A DNA stretch of 64,000 nucleotides, from the NCBI RefSeq assembly GCF_024166365.1, contig NC_064819.1, positions 114,744,293 through 114,808,292 of the forward strand. The letters run 5' to 3'. Numbering within the stretch: position 1 is the first letter of the stretch; each line of letters starts with the position of its first letter. Shown piece by piece: positions 21,865-33,917 of the stretch. The position numbers were made by a program, and so were the translations under genes. Source of the DNA: Elephas maximus indicus. Taxonomy: Eukaryota; Chordata; Mammalia; Proboscidea; Elephantidae. The notes under the pieces were generated by a model, which worked only from the letters and a program-made list of their open reading frames with translations, was not told the origin of the DNA and searched no databases.

Positions 21865-22400
21865 AATGATTACTAAATTACATTTTTTATTGTGTTTTAG
21901 GTGAAAGTTTACCATGCAAATTAGTTTCTCATTTAAAAATTTGTACACAAATTGTTTTGTGACGTTGGTTGAAATCCCTGCAATGTGTTAGCACTCTCAC
22001 CCTTTCGACCCCAGGTTCCCTGTGTCCATTTGTCCAGTTTTCCTCTCCCTTTCTGCCTTCTTGATTTGCTTTTGGGCAGGTATTGCCTACTTGGTCTGGT
22101 ATACCTGATTGAACTAAGAAGCATGTTCCTCATATGTGTTACTTGTTTTATAGGCCTGTCAACCTTTGGCTGAAAGATGAACTTTGGGAGTGGCTTCAAT
22201 TATGAGTTAGAAGGATGTTCTGGTGACCATAGTCTTGGGAGTTCCCCCAACTCTCTCAGAGCAGTAAGTCTGGTTTTGTTTTTTTTTGTGTGTGAATTTG
22301 AATTTTGTTCTACGTTGTTCTCCTGCTCTCTCCATGACCCTCTATTGTGATCACTGTCAAAGCAGTTGGTGGCGATAGCTGGGCACCATCTAGAGATTAT
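21865..22400. repeat. Afrotherian interspersed repeat, family not assigned
   Basis: Contains CAAATTGTTTTGTGACGTTGG, GGCCTGTCAACCTTTGGCTG, GGAGTGGCTTCAATTATGAG and GCTGGGCACCATCTAGAGA. I recognise this text as recurrent in elephant-type genomes, perhaps a LINE 3' end, but cannot name it. Confidence 0.45.
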
Positions 22401-22479
22401 TAACTCTTAATAAAGTGCTCCTGACTTTGCAAAACATGATTTTCATTACTTTTTAGCAACCCTATGAAGTTGAATAGTT

Positions 22480-22603
22480 TGTTGTTGTTAGTTGCTGTTG
22501 AGTGAATTCCAACTCATGGTGACCACATGTGTGCAGGGTAGAACTGTGCTTCATAGGGTTTTCAAGGCTGAAACCTTTTGGAAGCAGACTGCCAAATAGT
22601 TTA
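22480..22603 (-). repeat. AfroSINE, 5'-truncated
   Basis: Antisense tail and middle only: GTTGAGTGAATTCCAACTC, then CATAGGGTTTTCAAGGCTG. Confidence 0.8.
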
Positions 22604-23459
22604 GGCATTATTATGTCCATGTTACAGAAGAAACGGAAGTATAGAGGTATTAAGTGGCTAGTTAGTGCATAGCTGGAATGAAATCTAAGTTTTCCTTTAA
22701 CCTCAATATTCATTTCCTACTGGATAGTATTATATCTTTGGGGAAAGTAGGTTTCAGGTAAAAAAGGAGAGAATTTAATTAATTTTATGACTTGATAATG
22801 AAAATAAATTATATATTGATATAAATCCTTTTAGCAGTTTGCAAACAACTGGTAGAATACTGCATATATTGTGAAAATTAGAAAAAAATTAAATACAATA
22901 TAGACAATTAACTCAGGCATTTTCTGTTGTCCTTTAACATAAAAGAGGACTCCAAGCCTTGAAGAGTTCAAATAATAGTCCCTTACAATGTCCATCTTGA
23001 GTTAAAGTCATATTCCACGTGTAGACCCTTATTTACCAGCTCAGTTGAAATAACAAGGAACTTTTGTTGGTTGGAGGACATTTAAATGAAATCTTCTTAT
23101 CTATTTAATAACTAAAATGAAAAGGAAGGAAACTGGAATGGGAATCACAAAATTGATGACATCTTACATGAGGTATAAAAGTTACACAGGTATTCCTATA
23201 ATCTTTTGGAAATTTAAGCTCCTCTGTAACCGTTAGTTTAATTCACTCTTAGCAATATGAAAAAGTTGATTTTGTTTTTAGGGCAGTTTTTATGTGGAAC
23301 AGAGAAAGAGATGGAAGAGCAGAATGAAAATTTCAAAGATGAAGAAGGAAAACATGGGAAGAAAAATGAACTTATTTCTTTACAAAGCAAACACATAAAT
23401 TTTATGCTACAAAAAACCATTATGGCTCAGAGATATCTACCTCCAGAGTGAGCAAACCT
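22604..23459. other. Unassigned sequence
   Basis: A 64-codon frame at 23257-23451 (+) follows a TTTTTAG and is rich in Glu and Lys, but has no homologue I recognise and no other coding support. Confidence 0.45.
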
Positions 23460-23665
23460 AAACTTTAGAGTCTGGCAGTGTGACAAAAGAAAGAAAACAC
23501 TGTGAATTTAAGATGCAATTTGTCTTGTTGTTTTATCCAGGTAATCTCTAACTAACTATATAAAATTGAAAATCTTCATTTGTCAAGTAAGACTATGGTA
23601 ACCATCTTGTCCCACAGGGTTCTTGTGAGGTTTTAGGAGCTATCTAAAGTGCAAGAGTTTGGATA
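23460..23665 (+). repeat. MIR-like SINE relic
   Basis: GAGTCTGGCAGTGTGAC start and CACAGGGTTCTTGTGAGGTT with TCTAAAGTGCAAGAG follow the MIR core order. Confidence 0.5.
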
Positions 23666-23753
23666 TATATAAATCACCATATATGTGGAATGGCTAGAAT
23701 TATTATCATTCAAGTTTTGTGCACTCTATCCAGACAACATGCTAGATATTGAG

Positions 23754-23957
23754 AGTTGTTGTTGGGTGTTGTTGAGTCAATTTTGACTCATAGTGACCCC
23801 AGGTGACAGAGAAGAACTGTCGCATAGAGTTTTCTAGGCTGTAATCTTCACAGAAGCAAATCACCAGGACTTTTTTCTGTGAGGCTTTTGAGCGGGTTTG
23901 AACTACCAACCTTTGGGTTAGTAATTGAGCTTAACCATTGTGCCACTACGGTTCCTT
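23754..23957 (-). repeat. AfroSINE, long subfamily
   Basis: Antisense copy. The duplication gatattgag at 23745-23753 and 23958-23966 brackets it. Confidence 0.9.
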
Positions 23958-24319
23958 GATATTGAGGGTAAAGGGAACATAATCAAGTGAAGAAAACATG
24001 ATCCCTGTCCTCAGAGCTTTAGCAGATCATTAGGGGAGCCCATCACCCAAACACCCAGAGTGTGAGCTTGTTGCACTTTCCCATGTATACAGAATTGGAG
24101 GGTGAATTTTTATTTTCTCTCTATCATTAACTCTTCTGATGTTTTCTGTTGAGAAGTAGGGAAGAATCTAGCACAATTCTAGGCTCTGGGAATAAACATT
24201 TCACATTTTCACATGAGGTTAATATGGTGAAGGTCCATTATCAGCTATAAAATTAAGCCTTTAGCTCCACCCCACAACTCTTCCTAAATCTCCCCCCTCC
24301 CCCAAAAAATAAAGAAAAA

Positions 24320-24478
24320 AAAAAAAAACTGCCATCGAATTGATTCTGACTCATAAGAATACTATACGACATAGCAGAAAGGTCCCATAGGGTTTCCAAG
24401 GAGCTGCTGAGGGATTCAAACTGCTGACCTTTTGGTTAGCAGCCATGCTCTTAACCACTGAGCCATGAGGTCACTCAA
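24320..24478 (-). repeat. AfroSINE with long A-tract
   Basis: Antisense copy preceded by an A-run at 24304-24328; ends CACTGAGCCATGAGGTCACTC. Confidence 0.85.
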
Positions 24479-25850
24479 AATAGCAGGTTCAAGCCAGATA
24501 TAAATTGTGCAGAATTCCTTTCTGTAGGGTCATACCAAGTAATTGAAAGAACTGGGGGAAGTGAATGCCTCTTCCTGTTGTCTGCTTCCGTGTAGACAAT
24601 TGCTAACTGGGAACATTTCCTTTGCTATTTCCTGGGAACAAACTTTATATTCTTTTTTAATTCAATTTTCTTATTGTGCTACTTGCAAGTCACTGAATCT
24701 TCCTTTCTATATGGTTTTCTGTACTGCCTTTTGTTTTTCCCTTTTTCAGAGTGATTAGCATTTTTTTCCTCAGTATGACTGAAAGAAAACTAAATCCAGG
24801 GATTTTAAAGATTCACAATTTCAAATCTTTGTGGCTTGCTACCATCTTATCACAAAGCTACAGCACAGCAAAATGTATCTTTCTGAACTTAAATGTATAG
24901 GATACACTTAAAATGTAATATATTGTTCCGCCTTTGCTCTGAAGTTTAGATCGCCTACATGTTTGAAATAATCACTTTAAAAAGAAAACAAATTATTCTA
25001 TCCCTGATGGTATGATACAATTGAATATTAACTTAGAAAAGATATTCATTTACAAAAATTATGAAGGCATACCTTGCCTTAACAATCCACTTTGTGGAAA
25101 AAATGATTCGTAAATTGTAAACTAGGCAGAATTTGCTTAGTTGCTAAGAATTCATCAAAAGATTAATTTTAAAAAGCAAGCCTTTTGGGCTTTGAATCTA
25201 TGCCTGAATGTAAAAATATGGAGGTTTCTTGCTATCATACCCAAATTAATTCTGAAATAGTGATGGAAGCAAGAGGGAAACATGGATTCCAAGAATCAAA
25301 AAAAAGAAAGAAAATCTGAGTAGAATTAAGTCCCTCATGACCTCCAGTGTGTGTGTGTAGGTGGGTGAGTATGGGTGTGTCTGCTGAGTATAAAGTAGAA
25401 GATAGCTAGTGGTGGTGACCTGAGGCTAAAATGAGAGCAAAGCGTTTTAGTTACTGTTTTTGCCTCAAGACAGTCATTGCTTTCCTTTTATTGCATAATT
25501 CTGTAGTACTAGAACGGACCAACTCTCTTGGTGCCAGCTGTTAGCAAGATAGCATCAGGAAAGTATAAAAACCCTGCTGTGTGAATAACAAATGATAATA
25601 AAGATATGTGTGCTACTCTACAGGGCTATTCAAGTCATACCTCTATTCCTTCTCAACCCCCAAGGTTGCATGATTATAAATTAAGATGACTACTTCCTCT
25701 TAATGTGGTTTCTTCCTGAATGTATAACCAGAAGAATGACAGTAAACAGAAGTGATTCTGGGAAAGATTCCTAAGTCAGATAAGGATAATAGTCTATAAT
25801 ACATAGGCTCATTTCATAAATGAAATAATATATAGGCCTATTTCATAAAT
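24479..25850. other. Unassigned sequence
   Basis: A short gt run at 25347-25380. No exon or named repeat recognised. Confidence 0.45.
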
Positions 25851-26600
25851 GAAATGCAAAAATCCTAACAAAATATTAACTCACCAATTTCAAAAACACA
25901 CTTAAAATAATATGATCAAGTAAAGTTTATATCAAGACCACAAGGATGATTCCAAATAAGAAAATTCATTAGTGAAATTCACCACATGTATGGCCTAAAG
26001 AAAAGTCATGTGGCAAATAACATGTTATTAAATTAAATTTCTACAGTTACCATAAAAACAAGAGAGTAGAGAAAGTCATTAATTCAGTATCAGTTGTAAG
26101 CTAAATGTCTATAGCAAACATTATAGTTAATGGAGAAACTTGAGTTGCATTCTCTTTAATATGGGGAACAACACAAGAATAAGCAATGTCACTGCTAAGA
26201 TGTAACATACTACTGTAACAGTTGTAAGTTTTGTAAAGAAAGGGATAAAGTTATTTTCAAATGATATGATCATCTACTAGAAACTACACTATAATCAACA
26301 AGTTTGCTAGGTTCATTATCAACCTACAAAATAGCCATTGCTATATACCAGCAACACCCAACTAAAAATATAAAATAAGATGGCACTCGTAATAGTAACA
26401 GAAACTATGACTTATCTAGGAAAAAAATAAGAATACAATAATCCTTCTTTTCAGACTACGTTAAACTCTAGTAAAGAACATAGAAGATCTGCCTAAATTG
26501 AGAGATTTTCCATGCTCTTACAGATATCACTAATAATTAATTTATAAATTCTTATAATTCCAGTAAAAACTTTTATTGGCCCATCAATAACTAAGTAAAC
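25850..26600 (+). repeat. L1 ORF2 relic
   Basis: Sense, badly decayed L1 reverse-transcriptase text: AAAATCCTAACAAAATATT, ATCATCTACTAGAAACTAC region, GCTATATACCAGCAACACCC and CTATGACTTATCTAGGAAA, in the order of the ORF2 C-terminal half. No intact frame. Confidence 0.7.
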
Positions 26601-26829
26601 CTTTTAAAAGTTAAAGTTAATTGGGGTATCTCTTTTAAATTAGTTATTAAGACAGACTGTAAGCGTATGTTGATGAAAATTTGATATTATTGTAAGAACA
26701 GACAAATGGGCCTATGGAGGTGAATAGAAAACTTAAGAAATGGGCCATACACAGTAGCTTAGAAACCATTAGAGAAAGGACAGCATATGGTATTGGGAAA
26801 ACGGCTCACTATATGAAGCTCACAAACAT

Positions 26830-27262
26830 ATACCTCACTATATGCATGTGAAAGCTGGACAATGAGTAAGGAAGACAGAAGAAGAATTGATGCCTTTGAA
26901 TTATGGCATTGGGGAAGAATATTGAATATACCATGGACTTCCAGAAAAACCAACAAATCTGTCTTGGAAGAAGTACAGCCAGACAGCTCCTTAAAAGCAA
27001 GGAAGGCGAAAATGCGTCTCATGTACTTTGGACTTGTTATCAGGGACCAATTCTTGGAGAAGGACATCATGCTTGGCAAAGTAGAGGGTAGTGAAAAAGA
27101 GGAAGACTCCCAGTGAGATGGATTGACACAGTGGCTGCAGCAATGAGCTCAATGGTAGCAACGATTTTGAGGATGGCGCAGTAACAGGCAGCATTTCGTT
27201 CTGTTGTAGGTAGGGTCGCTATGAATCGGAACTGACTCAATTATACCTAACACGACACACAC
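26830..27262 (+). repeat. RTE 3' fragment
   Basis: Starts in the C-terminal coding part (ESWTMS-like) and runs to CGCTATGAATCGGAACTGAC with tail CCTAACACGACAC. 5'-truncated, typical of target-primed insertion. Confidence 0.88.
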
Positions 27263-27296
27263 ACGGAGAAAACTGATCCTTTCTAAGCATTACTTG

Positions 27297-27450
27297 TACA
27301 GAAAGCCCCGGTAGCATAGTGGTTAAGAACTATGGCTGCTAACCAAAAGGTCAGCAGTTGGAATCCATCAGGCGCTCCTTGGAAACCATATGGGGTAATC
27401 CTACTCTGTCCTATAGGGTCGCTATGAGTCTGAATCGACTCGACGGCAAC
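27297..27450 (+). repeat. AfroSINE with a GT/GC-rich tail
   Basis: Sense copy from GAAAGCCCCGGTAGCATAGTG to CGACTCGACGGCAACGG, near consensus. It runs into the simple repeat that follows. Confidence 0.92.
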
Positions 27451-27488
27451 GGTTTTTGTGTGTGTGTGCGCTCGCGCACTCGCGCAGG
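27451..27488. repeat. Alternating purine-pyrimidine microsatellite
   Basis: TTTTTGTGTGTGTG passing into GCGCTCGCGCACTCGCGCAG, with several CpGs, grown from the SINE tail. Confidence 0.85.
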
Positions 27489-27571
27489 TAAACACAGATA
27501 AATTACATGTAGAAAAGAATAAAATAATTTACATGGCACACGTAACAATGCCATGATATGGAAATCCTGTG

Positions 27572-27795
27572 TTTGGTGCCAGGCACTGTGTCGCTATTTA
27601 TGGGCCTCATTTAAAACTCCCAATAACCCAGGAGGTAGCTAACATTACTCAAGACCCCAATTTTACAGATGAGCAGGTCCATGATCAGAGATGTGGTGAT
27701 GAAATGTCACACAACTTGCAAGGAGTAGAACTAGGGGATAAACTCAGACAGTATGGCTTCTAAGCCCTTGCTCCTAACCAGTATAATTTAGTGCC
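27572..27795 (-). repeat. MIR SINE
   Basis: Antisense MIR text: GTGCCAGGCACTGTGTCGC, CAATTTTACAGATGAGCAGG, ATGTCACACAACTTGCAAG and GCTCCTAACCAGTATAATTT. Its tip lies at the edge of the duplicated unit. Confidence 0.75.
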
Positions 27796-28740
27796 TCATC
27801 TTAAAGAAGTTGATAGAAAGGTCTTAGAGGATTATACAAACCAAAAAAGACATTGTTAAGAGCATTAGCAAACATGTAGAATGTGCATTACATGTACAGG
27901 CACAGTGATATACTAGTCGCAGTGGGGAATAGTAACTGATGCATTATTTTCTACCTTCAAACGTAATATTTACTCTGCATTCTGATCACTTTGTTTTATC
28001 TGACCACTTGTCTGTGAAAGTGCCACTGCACAAAGTTTGCAAAATGTTACATTCCGTGCAGCAAGTCCGTAAGGAGATCTAAATAAAACGGCTGCCTTGC
28101 CAGTCCTTGAAATTTTTTTTTTTTTTCCTTTCCAAGGCTAAATTACTTTCCCTTTACCTGAATTTACTAAGCAATGTCACTAGAATTCTTAGGAGTATTT
28201 GATTTAAAAATTATTTGAGACATCCAGCAGCTTTCTCCCAGTACCCCTCCCCACCCCAGCTTTACAAATCGGAGCTCAGTTCAGGGACCACTTTTACCTC
28301 ACAACACATCATTATAGAGTCGCTCCTGGACTTGAAGGCTGACATAAGTTTGTTTTATTCCTTTTGATCCTCCTTCAGGTGTTTAGTCCCGCAGGCAGAC
28401 ATTCCAGGTTTGGGTTTTAACTAGCAGAAGAGGCAACCCCGGATCATCTCTAGCAATAGTGTAAGTACTTTTAGTGCGTCCTAGATGGCATTTGGACATT
28501 GTGGATTAAAGCATTAGTGAGCTGTTTTGGAATTAAAATCGTCCTTCTGTGAGGTAAATTACTCCTTACCTGCGGTCATTAGAGTTTCTGTGGTCTCCAA
28601 ATATCTGATTCTCTAAAATCACTTCCTTGTTGCTAAAGAATAAAAAACCTTATGTGGAAATTTCTGCCGTAGATAAAATATACTCAACAGATATTACATT
28701 TAAATCGTATAAATGTAGCTGAGTAGATTAACTTTTAATC
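27789..28740. repeat. Duplicated upstream unit, copy 1
   Basis: About 950 bases that align end to end with 50295-51391. Shared landmarks: AAGAAGTTGATAGAAAGGTC, GATATACTAGTC, GCTGCCTTGCCAGT, ATGTCACTAGAATTCTTAG, TTTAAAAATTATTTGAGACAT, GGTTTGGGTTTTAACTA and GAGGCAACcCCGGATCATC. Roughly three quarters of positions look identical by eye. It is unique apart from the second copy, not a known transposon, and lies 0.6 kb downstream of the candidate 5' exon on the gene's strand. Confidence 0.85.
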
Positions 28741-29301
28741 AGAAAACTTTAAAGTTTTTTTTTTCTTTTTAATTTGAGTGCATTTCGTGGGGAGGAGACA
28801 GTATCTTATGTTGATAATCTTTGATAAAATGTTTGTGGTCTCAATGCCATTGTTATAATTTGCTTTTGGCCAATTTAAAACAGCAGTAGCTTTCCATCCT
28901 TATTAATGCTTATATCAATACATAACTGTAGTGTTAATATTAGTAAAAATCATTTTTTTACACACACTTACAACCATAGTTTTCATTTTCTATTAAATGT
29001 AGTTGCAGTATAATTGTTTCCAAAAAATCACATATATTGCAATTAATTGTATTATTTATTTTAGAATGAAAGGTAATTAATTCAAATATTAAATTGGATA
29101 AATTGCTTTTGAAAAATATCAATATATGTTACCTTCTTAACCTTACAAGAGACATATTAACTAAAGATCATTACTCTCAATAAAAAGCTATTAGTAGAAT
29201 TTTGAAAATCACGGATAAATTAATTAAATATAGAATTTTAAAGATAAAAATGTATTGGGATAATAAATCATTCACCTCAAAATAAAGGAATTATCACTTA
29301 C
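28741..29301. other. Unassigned AT-rich sequence
   Basis: No element recognised between duplicated unit copy 1 and the candidate 5' exon. Confidence 0.5.
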
Positions 29302-29338
29302 TGTTGATTCTCAGAACAGGACGGAGTATCTGCTTTAT
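29302..29338 (-). other. Candidate non-coding 5' exon of the CRISP gene
   Basis: On the minus strand a good branch and pyrimidine tract ending TTCTGTCTTCCACAG precedes a 37-base segment that ends CAACA|GTAAGTGA, a near-perfect donor. Spliced to the start exon it would place AACACA directly before the ATG. The segment has no ATG. It lies 11.4 kb upstream of the coding start, which is plausible because the start exon begins only two bases before the ATG. Assignment to this gene is inference from position, strand and splice-site quality. Confidence 0.45.
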
Positions 29339-30603
29339 CTGTGGAAGACAGAATGTATAGTGAGAAGGTTAGAGCAGTATATATATTACACGTATTTCCT
29401 GTTTTGACAAATTCTGATTGTGCAAGGAAATATAAGTCAACAGGCTCTGAAACAGGATTTGTCATACCACTAGTCTCAAATTTCATTGATGTTTGTTCAG
29501 CCATGACTTGGACATTATTTGATGATTCCCCACATGGCTTTTAAAAATACTGTGTCCTGTTTCACTATGGTTCATTTATTCTTTGGTTTTCATACACTGT
29601 TAGAATTTCTCCACAGTTTAGTCAGTCAATAAATACCTAGTCAATTTTTAGCTATACCAATTTTTTCTGAAAACTACATCAGAGTTTTCAGGATTCCTTC
29701 TTGAGGGATAAAGCAAAAAAACTTACCACTTTCATGAACTCTACAGAATAAAATATTCACTAGTAACTTGTCGAAACTTACTCTTTTGGGGAATAATTTA
29801 ATCTTTTATCTTTGTAAATATAAGGTTATAATGGAAAAAGACACCAAACTCCTTTGTATTCCTAAGTTCTGCTGATACTAACTGTTTTATTTTCTAGTTG
29901 CCTGAAATTCAACATAACATTCATCTACATGCTAAATTACCATCGTTCGAGTCCATTTATCTATGGACGTCTTAACATTACAGGCTTGTTTCTGTATCTC
30001 AAAAACAAAGTGGTTGGATGGATTATTTCAGGTTTTCTCTGTCTCTAAAATGCAATAATTTTAAATCCTATGTTTTTACAAGAGGAGTATAAATTAATAA
30101 ATAGCAAGTAACATATACACGGCACATCGGCAAGCATTTGTGGGTGCTCATGTTAGCATATAGACTACACAATGTAGTATATAACTCAATAACTTCTTTT
30201 GTTCATTTTCATATTTATACCTAGCTTTACTGATTTACAAGAAAAGGACAGTGCCTACTTAACAGCCATATCATTTAATTATAGTTAATCTACAAATTAA
30301 ATAATTAGATATTACTCTAAATGTTCTATATAAGACAGTTTAGAGCTCAGGATAGGTTTTACCATTTATATATATATATATATATATAATATATATAAAA
30401 TCATTCAGCTGCCATACAACCAGTTCATCCCTAAAATGTATTTACCCCATATATGTGTGAAGGGAACTCTCAATAAGCTAAATCACCCACCTGGACCAAA
30501 TCACCCAGGAACTGCCTTCTATGCAACATATGTTCATAGACAAGAACAGGCCCAGAAGCATCCAGAGCTCTTTTGCAAACGGGAATGATCTTATTTCATT
30601 TGT
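29339..30603. other. Unassigned sequence with a TA microsatellite
   Basis: Alternating TA at 30368-30396. No promoter, exon or repeat family identified with confidence. Confidence 0.45.
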
Positions 30604-31168
30604 TATGTCTTCAGGTTGGTTCCAGCTCATAGCGACCTCACATACAATAGAATGAAACACTGCCTGGTCCTATGCCATCCTCACAGTTGTTGTTATGCTT
30701 GAAGCTACTACTGTTGCAGCCACTGAGTCAATCCATTTCTTTGAGGTCCTTCCTCTTTTTTGCTGACCCTCTACCTCACCAAGCATGATGTCCTTCTCCA
30801 GGGACTGATCCCTTCTGATAATATGTCCAAAGTATGTCAGAGGAAATCTTGCCATCCTTGCTTCTGAGGAGCATTCTGGCTATACTTCTTCCAAGACAAA
30901 TTTGTTCATTCTTTTCGCAGTCCATGATGTAGTCAGTATTATTAGCTAACACCATAATTCAAAGGCATCAATTCTTCTTCAGTCTTCCTTATTTATTGTC
31001 CAGCTTTCACGTGCATATGAGGTGATTGAAAACACCATGGCTTGGGTCCTGCACACCTTAGTCTTCAAGGGGACATCTTTGGTTTTCAATACTTCAAACA
31101 GGTATTTTGCAGCAGATTTGCCCAATGCAATGCGTCTTTGGATTTCTTGACTGCTGCTTCCATAAGAT
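30604..31168 (-). repeat. RTE 3' fragment
   Basis: Antisense C-terminal and 3' end, from GGTTCCAGCTCATAGCGACC to CTTTGGATTTCTTGACTGC; 5'-truncated and frame-broken. Confidence 0.88.
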
Positions 31169-32030
31169 TATTTTATTTAATTGTGATAAAATGAGATAAT
31201 TTGTGTAAACCATATGCTATGCCATAAGGATTTAAAAAATGTTAGTTTCCTTCCACTTTGTGTGCTTCTTTTCTCTGCAAATCTGGAAAAAAAAAAAAAA
31301 AACTGCCTCTAACACTTGGAAGCTATGGAATTTCACCTGAATTTTATAAAAGATAGTCTGACTTACTAACCTATTATGCAATTCTGTAAAAAATTACCCT
31401 AAGAAATAGATAGAAAATGGTATAAAAAGGGAAAACATGATTCTTTGACTCATTATTAACTTAATGGATTTCTTCAACTTTATATTCATAGAATGATTAA
31501 ATGATTATCATGTGTACCATGATGTGTATTTGCCTTGTCAAATATTAGTACTGTTGTTATTAAGGTAAATAAACACACAAAAAGTAGCCCCTTTGAGTTA
31601 CAATATGCTGCACACCTACCCAACCGAACAGGTTGAACTTAATCTTCCAAAAATGGCCATTTCTAGCCACTCTGTTCATTTATCTTCCATGATAAGATCG
31701 CCTTTTCTGTATTTGTGCCAGGAGTGGATTAATCAGTAAGCAAAGTACCCACGGGCTTAATTGTGTTTATTTACTAATCTGTAGTGCACAAATTCACAAA
31801 ATAAGTGAAATTGTAATCCATCCCTGATTTGCACAGACCATGGTCATGAAACCATCCCTTCCAATTTTAGCAATGAGGGTCTTCCAGGTCACAAATTTTT
31901 TTTTTTTTTTTATCTAAACTATATGCTAAAAGGGCAAATAGTTTCTTAATTTCCAAGCGCATATATTAATCAAATCCAACTATTCTTATAATAGAATTTG
32001 TGATTGAGTCTCTGGGAGATCATTGCTATT
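31169..32030. other. Unassigned sequence
   Basis: A-run near 31287 and T-run near 31898, no named element. Confidence 0.45.
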
Positions 32031-32031
32031 A

Positions 32032-32135
32032 ATCATAGGGTTTCCAAGGAGCAGTTGGTGTATTCGAACTGCCAACCTTTTGGTTAGCAGCCATAGCTCT
32101 CCATAGGTCTTAACCACTGCGCCACCAGGGCTCCG
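32032..32135 (-). repeat. AfroSINE head fragment
   Basis: Antisense, contains CATAGGGTTTCCAAGGAGC through CGCCACCAGGGCTCCG with an extra ctccataggt; the 3' part is missing. It is followed directly by a MaLR tail. Confidence 0.82.
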
Positions 32136-32270
32136 ACAGAGAGATAGCCTTCCCCTATAGTTGGTGCCCTGAATTCAGACTTCTAGCCTCCAGAACTGTG
32201 AGAAAATAGTTTTCTATTTTTCCAACCACTCACTTGTGGTACAGCAGCTTTAGGTAACTAAGACAATTAT
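32136..32270 (+). repeat. MaLR (MLT1-like) LTR 3' tail
   Basis: CTTCTAGCCTCCAGAACTGTG, then CCAACCACTCACTTGTGGTA and AGGTAACTAAGACA. Confidence 0.6.
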
Positions 32271-32295
32271 GTAATTCTAATGTACTTTAAGCTTA

Positions 32296-32416
32296 TGGAA
32301 ACCCTAGTGGTGTAGTGGTTAAGAGCTACGACTACTAACCAAAAGCTTGGCAGTTCAAATCCACCAGGAACTCTCTGGGTCAGTTCTACTGCGTGCTATG
32401 GGGTCGCAACGGGTTT
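32296..32416 (+). repeat. AfroSINE, internally shortened
   Basis: Sense copy from GGAAACCCTAGTGGTGTAG to GGGGTCGCAACGGGTTT, with the middle and the CTATGAGTC part deleted. Confidence 0.85.
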
Positions 32417-32872
32417 AAGCTTATAAAACATTCATATCTCTTGGCTTATTCTCAGAATTAAATCCTTCTATTTAAAATCGATCAATCAGGCAATATCATT
32501 TTTAGATAAAATACTCGTGTAAGTTGGAAATTGACTTGATGTAACTTATTGTGTGAAGGACCACATGTGACACTATTATTTCAAAAATTTTCAAAAGTAG
32601 AGGTATGTAGATGCTCACTATCCAGATCAAAAATTTAAAACCCGAGTACTGAACCATTGCTGGAAACAGTCAGATATTAGTAATTAATGCAACTAAAGGG
32701 CAATCTCAACTGAAATCCTGATTTCTGACAGATGGAAATTAATTCCAACATTCCTTTCCAAATTTTTTCATGTGTAATGGGACAGTGCTCATAATCTGGA
32801 TATAGATATAGTCGTACCAAATGGTTAGACATGCAGATATGAGTACCATTGACTATATTATCTTAAAATATC

Positions 32873-33036
32873 AAAACCAAAAACCCATTGCCGTTGAGTC
32901 AATTCCAACTCATAGCAACCCTATAGGGCAGAGTAGAACTGCCCCATAGAGTTTCCAAGGAGTGCCTGGTGGATTCGAACTGTCAACCTTTTGGTTAGCA
33001 GCTGTAGCACTTAACCACTATACTACCAGGGTTTCC
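32873..33036 (-). repeat. AfroSINE
   Basis: Antisense full copy; short duplication aaatatc at 32866-32872 and 33037-33043. Confidence 0.9.
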
Positions 33037-33374
33037 AAATATCTAGAACAGGTATATTTGTGTATATATAAATTAGGGGCAAATATCACATCCTCCTTGT
33101 TGTTGAAAAACTACTAGGATGGAAGATAATATCTTTTGTCACCTGATGAGGTGTTCACAGGTTGACAATCTTGTGAGCGGTTAAAAGATGAATGACATAA
33201 TATATAATGATGACACATTTCATTTGTAGCAAATTAACAAAGCAGTGTTTACTCATGAGAAAAGCAAGGGGAAAGTTAAAAACCATTGTTGAATAATTTC
33301 TAAAAAAACTTTTTGGTGGTTTTTCCTGTGAATCTTGGCAATATTTTCCAATAAAGATAACTATATTTGCACAG

Positions 33375-33535
33375 GAAACCCTGGTGGTGCAGTGGTTAAA
33401 TGCTACAGCTGCTAGCCAAAAGGTTGGCAGTTCAATCCACCAGGTACTCTTTGAAAACATTATGGGGCAGTTCTACTCTGTCCTATAGGGTTGCTATGAG
33501 TCGAAACTGACTCGACGGCAATGTTTTTTTTTTTA
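33375..33535 (+). repeat. AfroSINE
   Basis: Sense full copy, GGAAACCCTGGTGGTGCAGT to CTCGACGGCAATG plus T-run. Confidence 0.92.
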
Positions 33536-33917
33536 TTTGTACGGCCAACTTATACAGGTGTTTGTATTAATGCTCTTTTTCCTAAAATCATGTTTAAATA
33601 TATTATTGCAGCCCTTGAGTAATTCTGCCTAAAAAGAAATGCTCGATATTATTGACCATGAGAGAGCATGTATCTCATCAATGATAACTCTTCTCAATTA
33701 ATGTTTGCTATCTATTCTCATTTGGCATTTCAAGATATATTTATCATGTAAAAAAGAGAGATTAATTATCACTCTCAACCTTTTGTATTTGTAGCATGAG
33801 CTTAACTAAGAACTATTTGATTTTAAATGTTTCATTAACATGCAACAAAAATTTTCATTTATATATATATTTTAAGGAGAATTATTTTTAATCAATTTTT
33901 AAAATATCAACTGATTT

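Noticed and set aside
23257..23451. Glu/Lys-rich 64-codon frame after TTTTTAG
   Set aside because: No donor-acceptor pair defines an exon, no homologue recognised, and such frames arise easily in A-rich DNA.
27300..27380. tRNA-like A and B boxes
   Set aside because: These belong to AfroSINE heads, which are tRNA-derived. No copy folds as an intact tRNA gene by inspection, so no tRNA is called.
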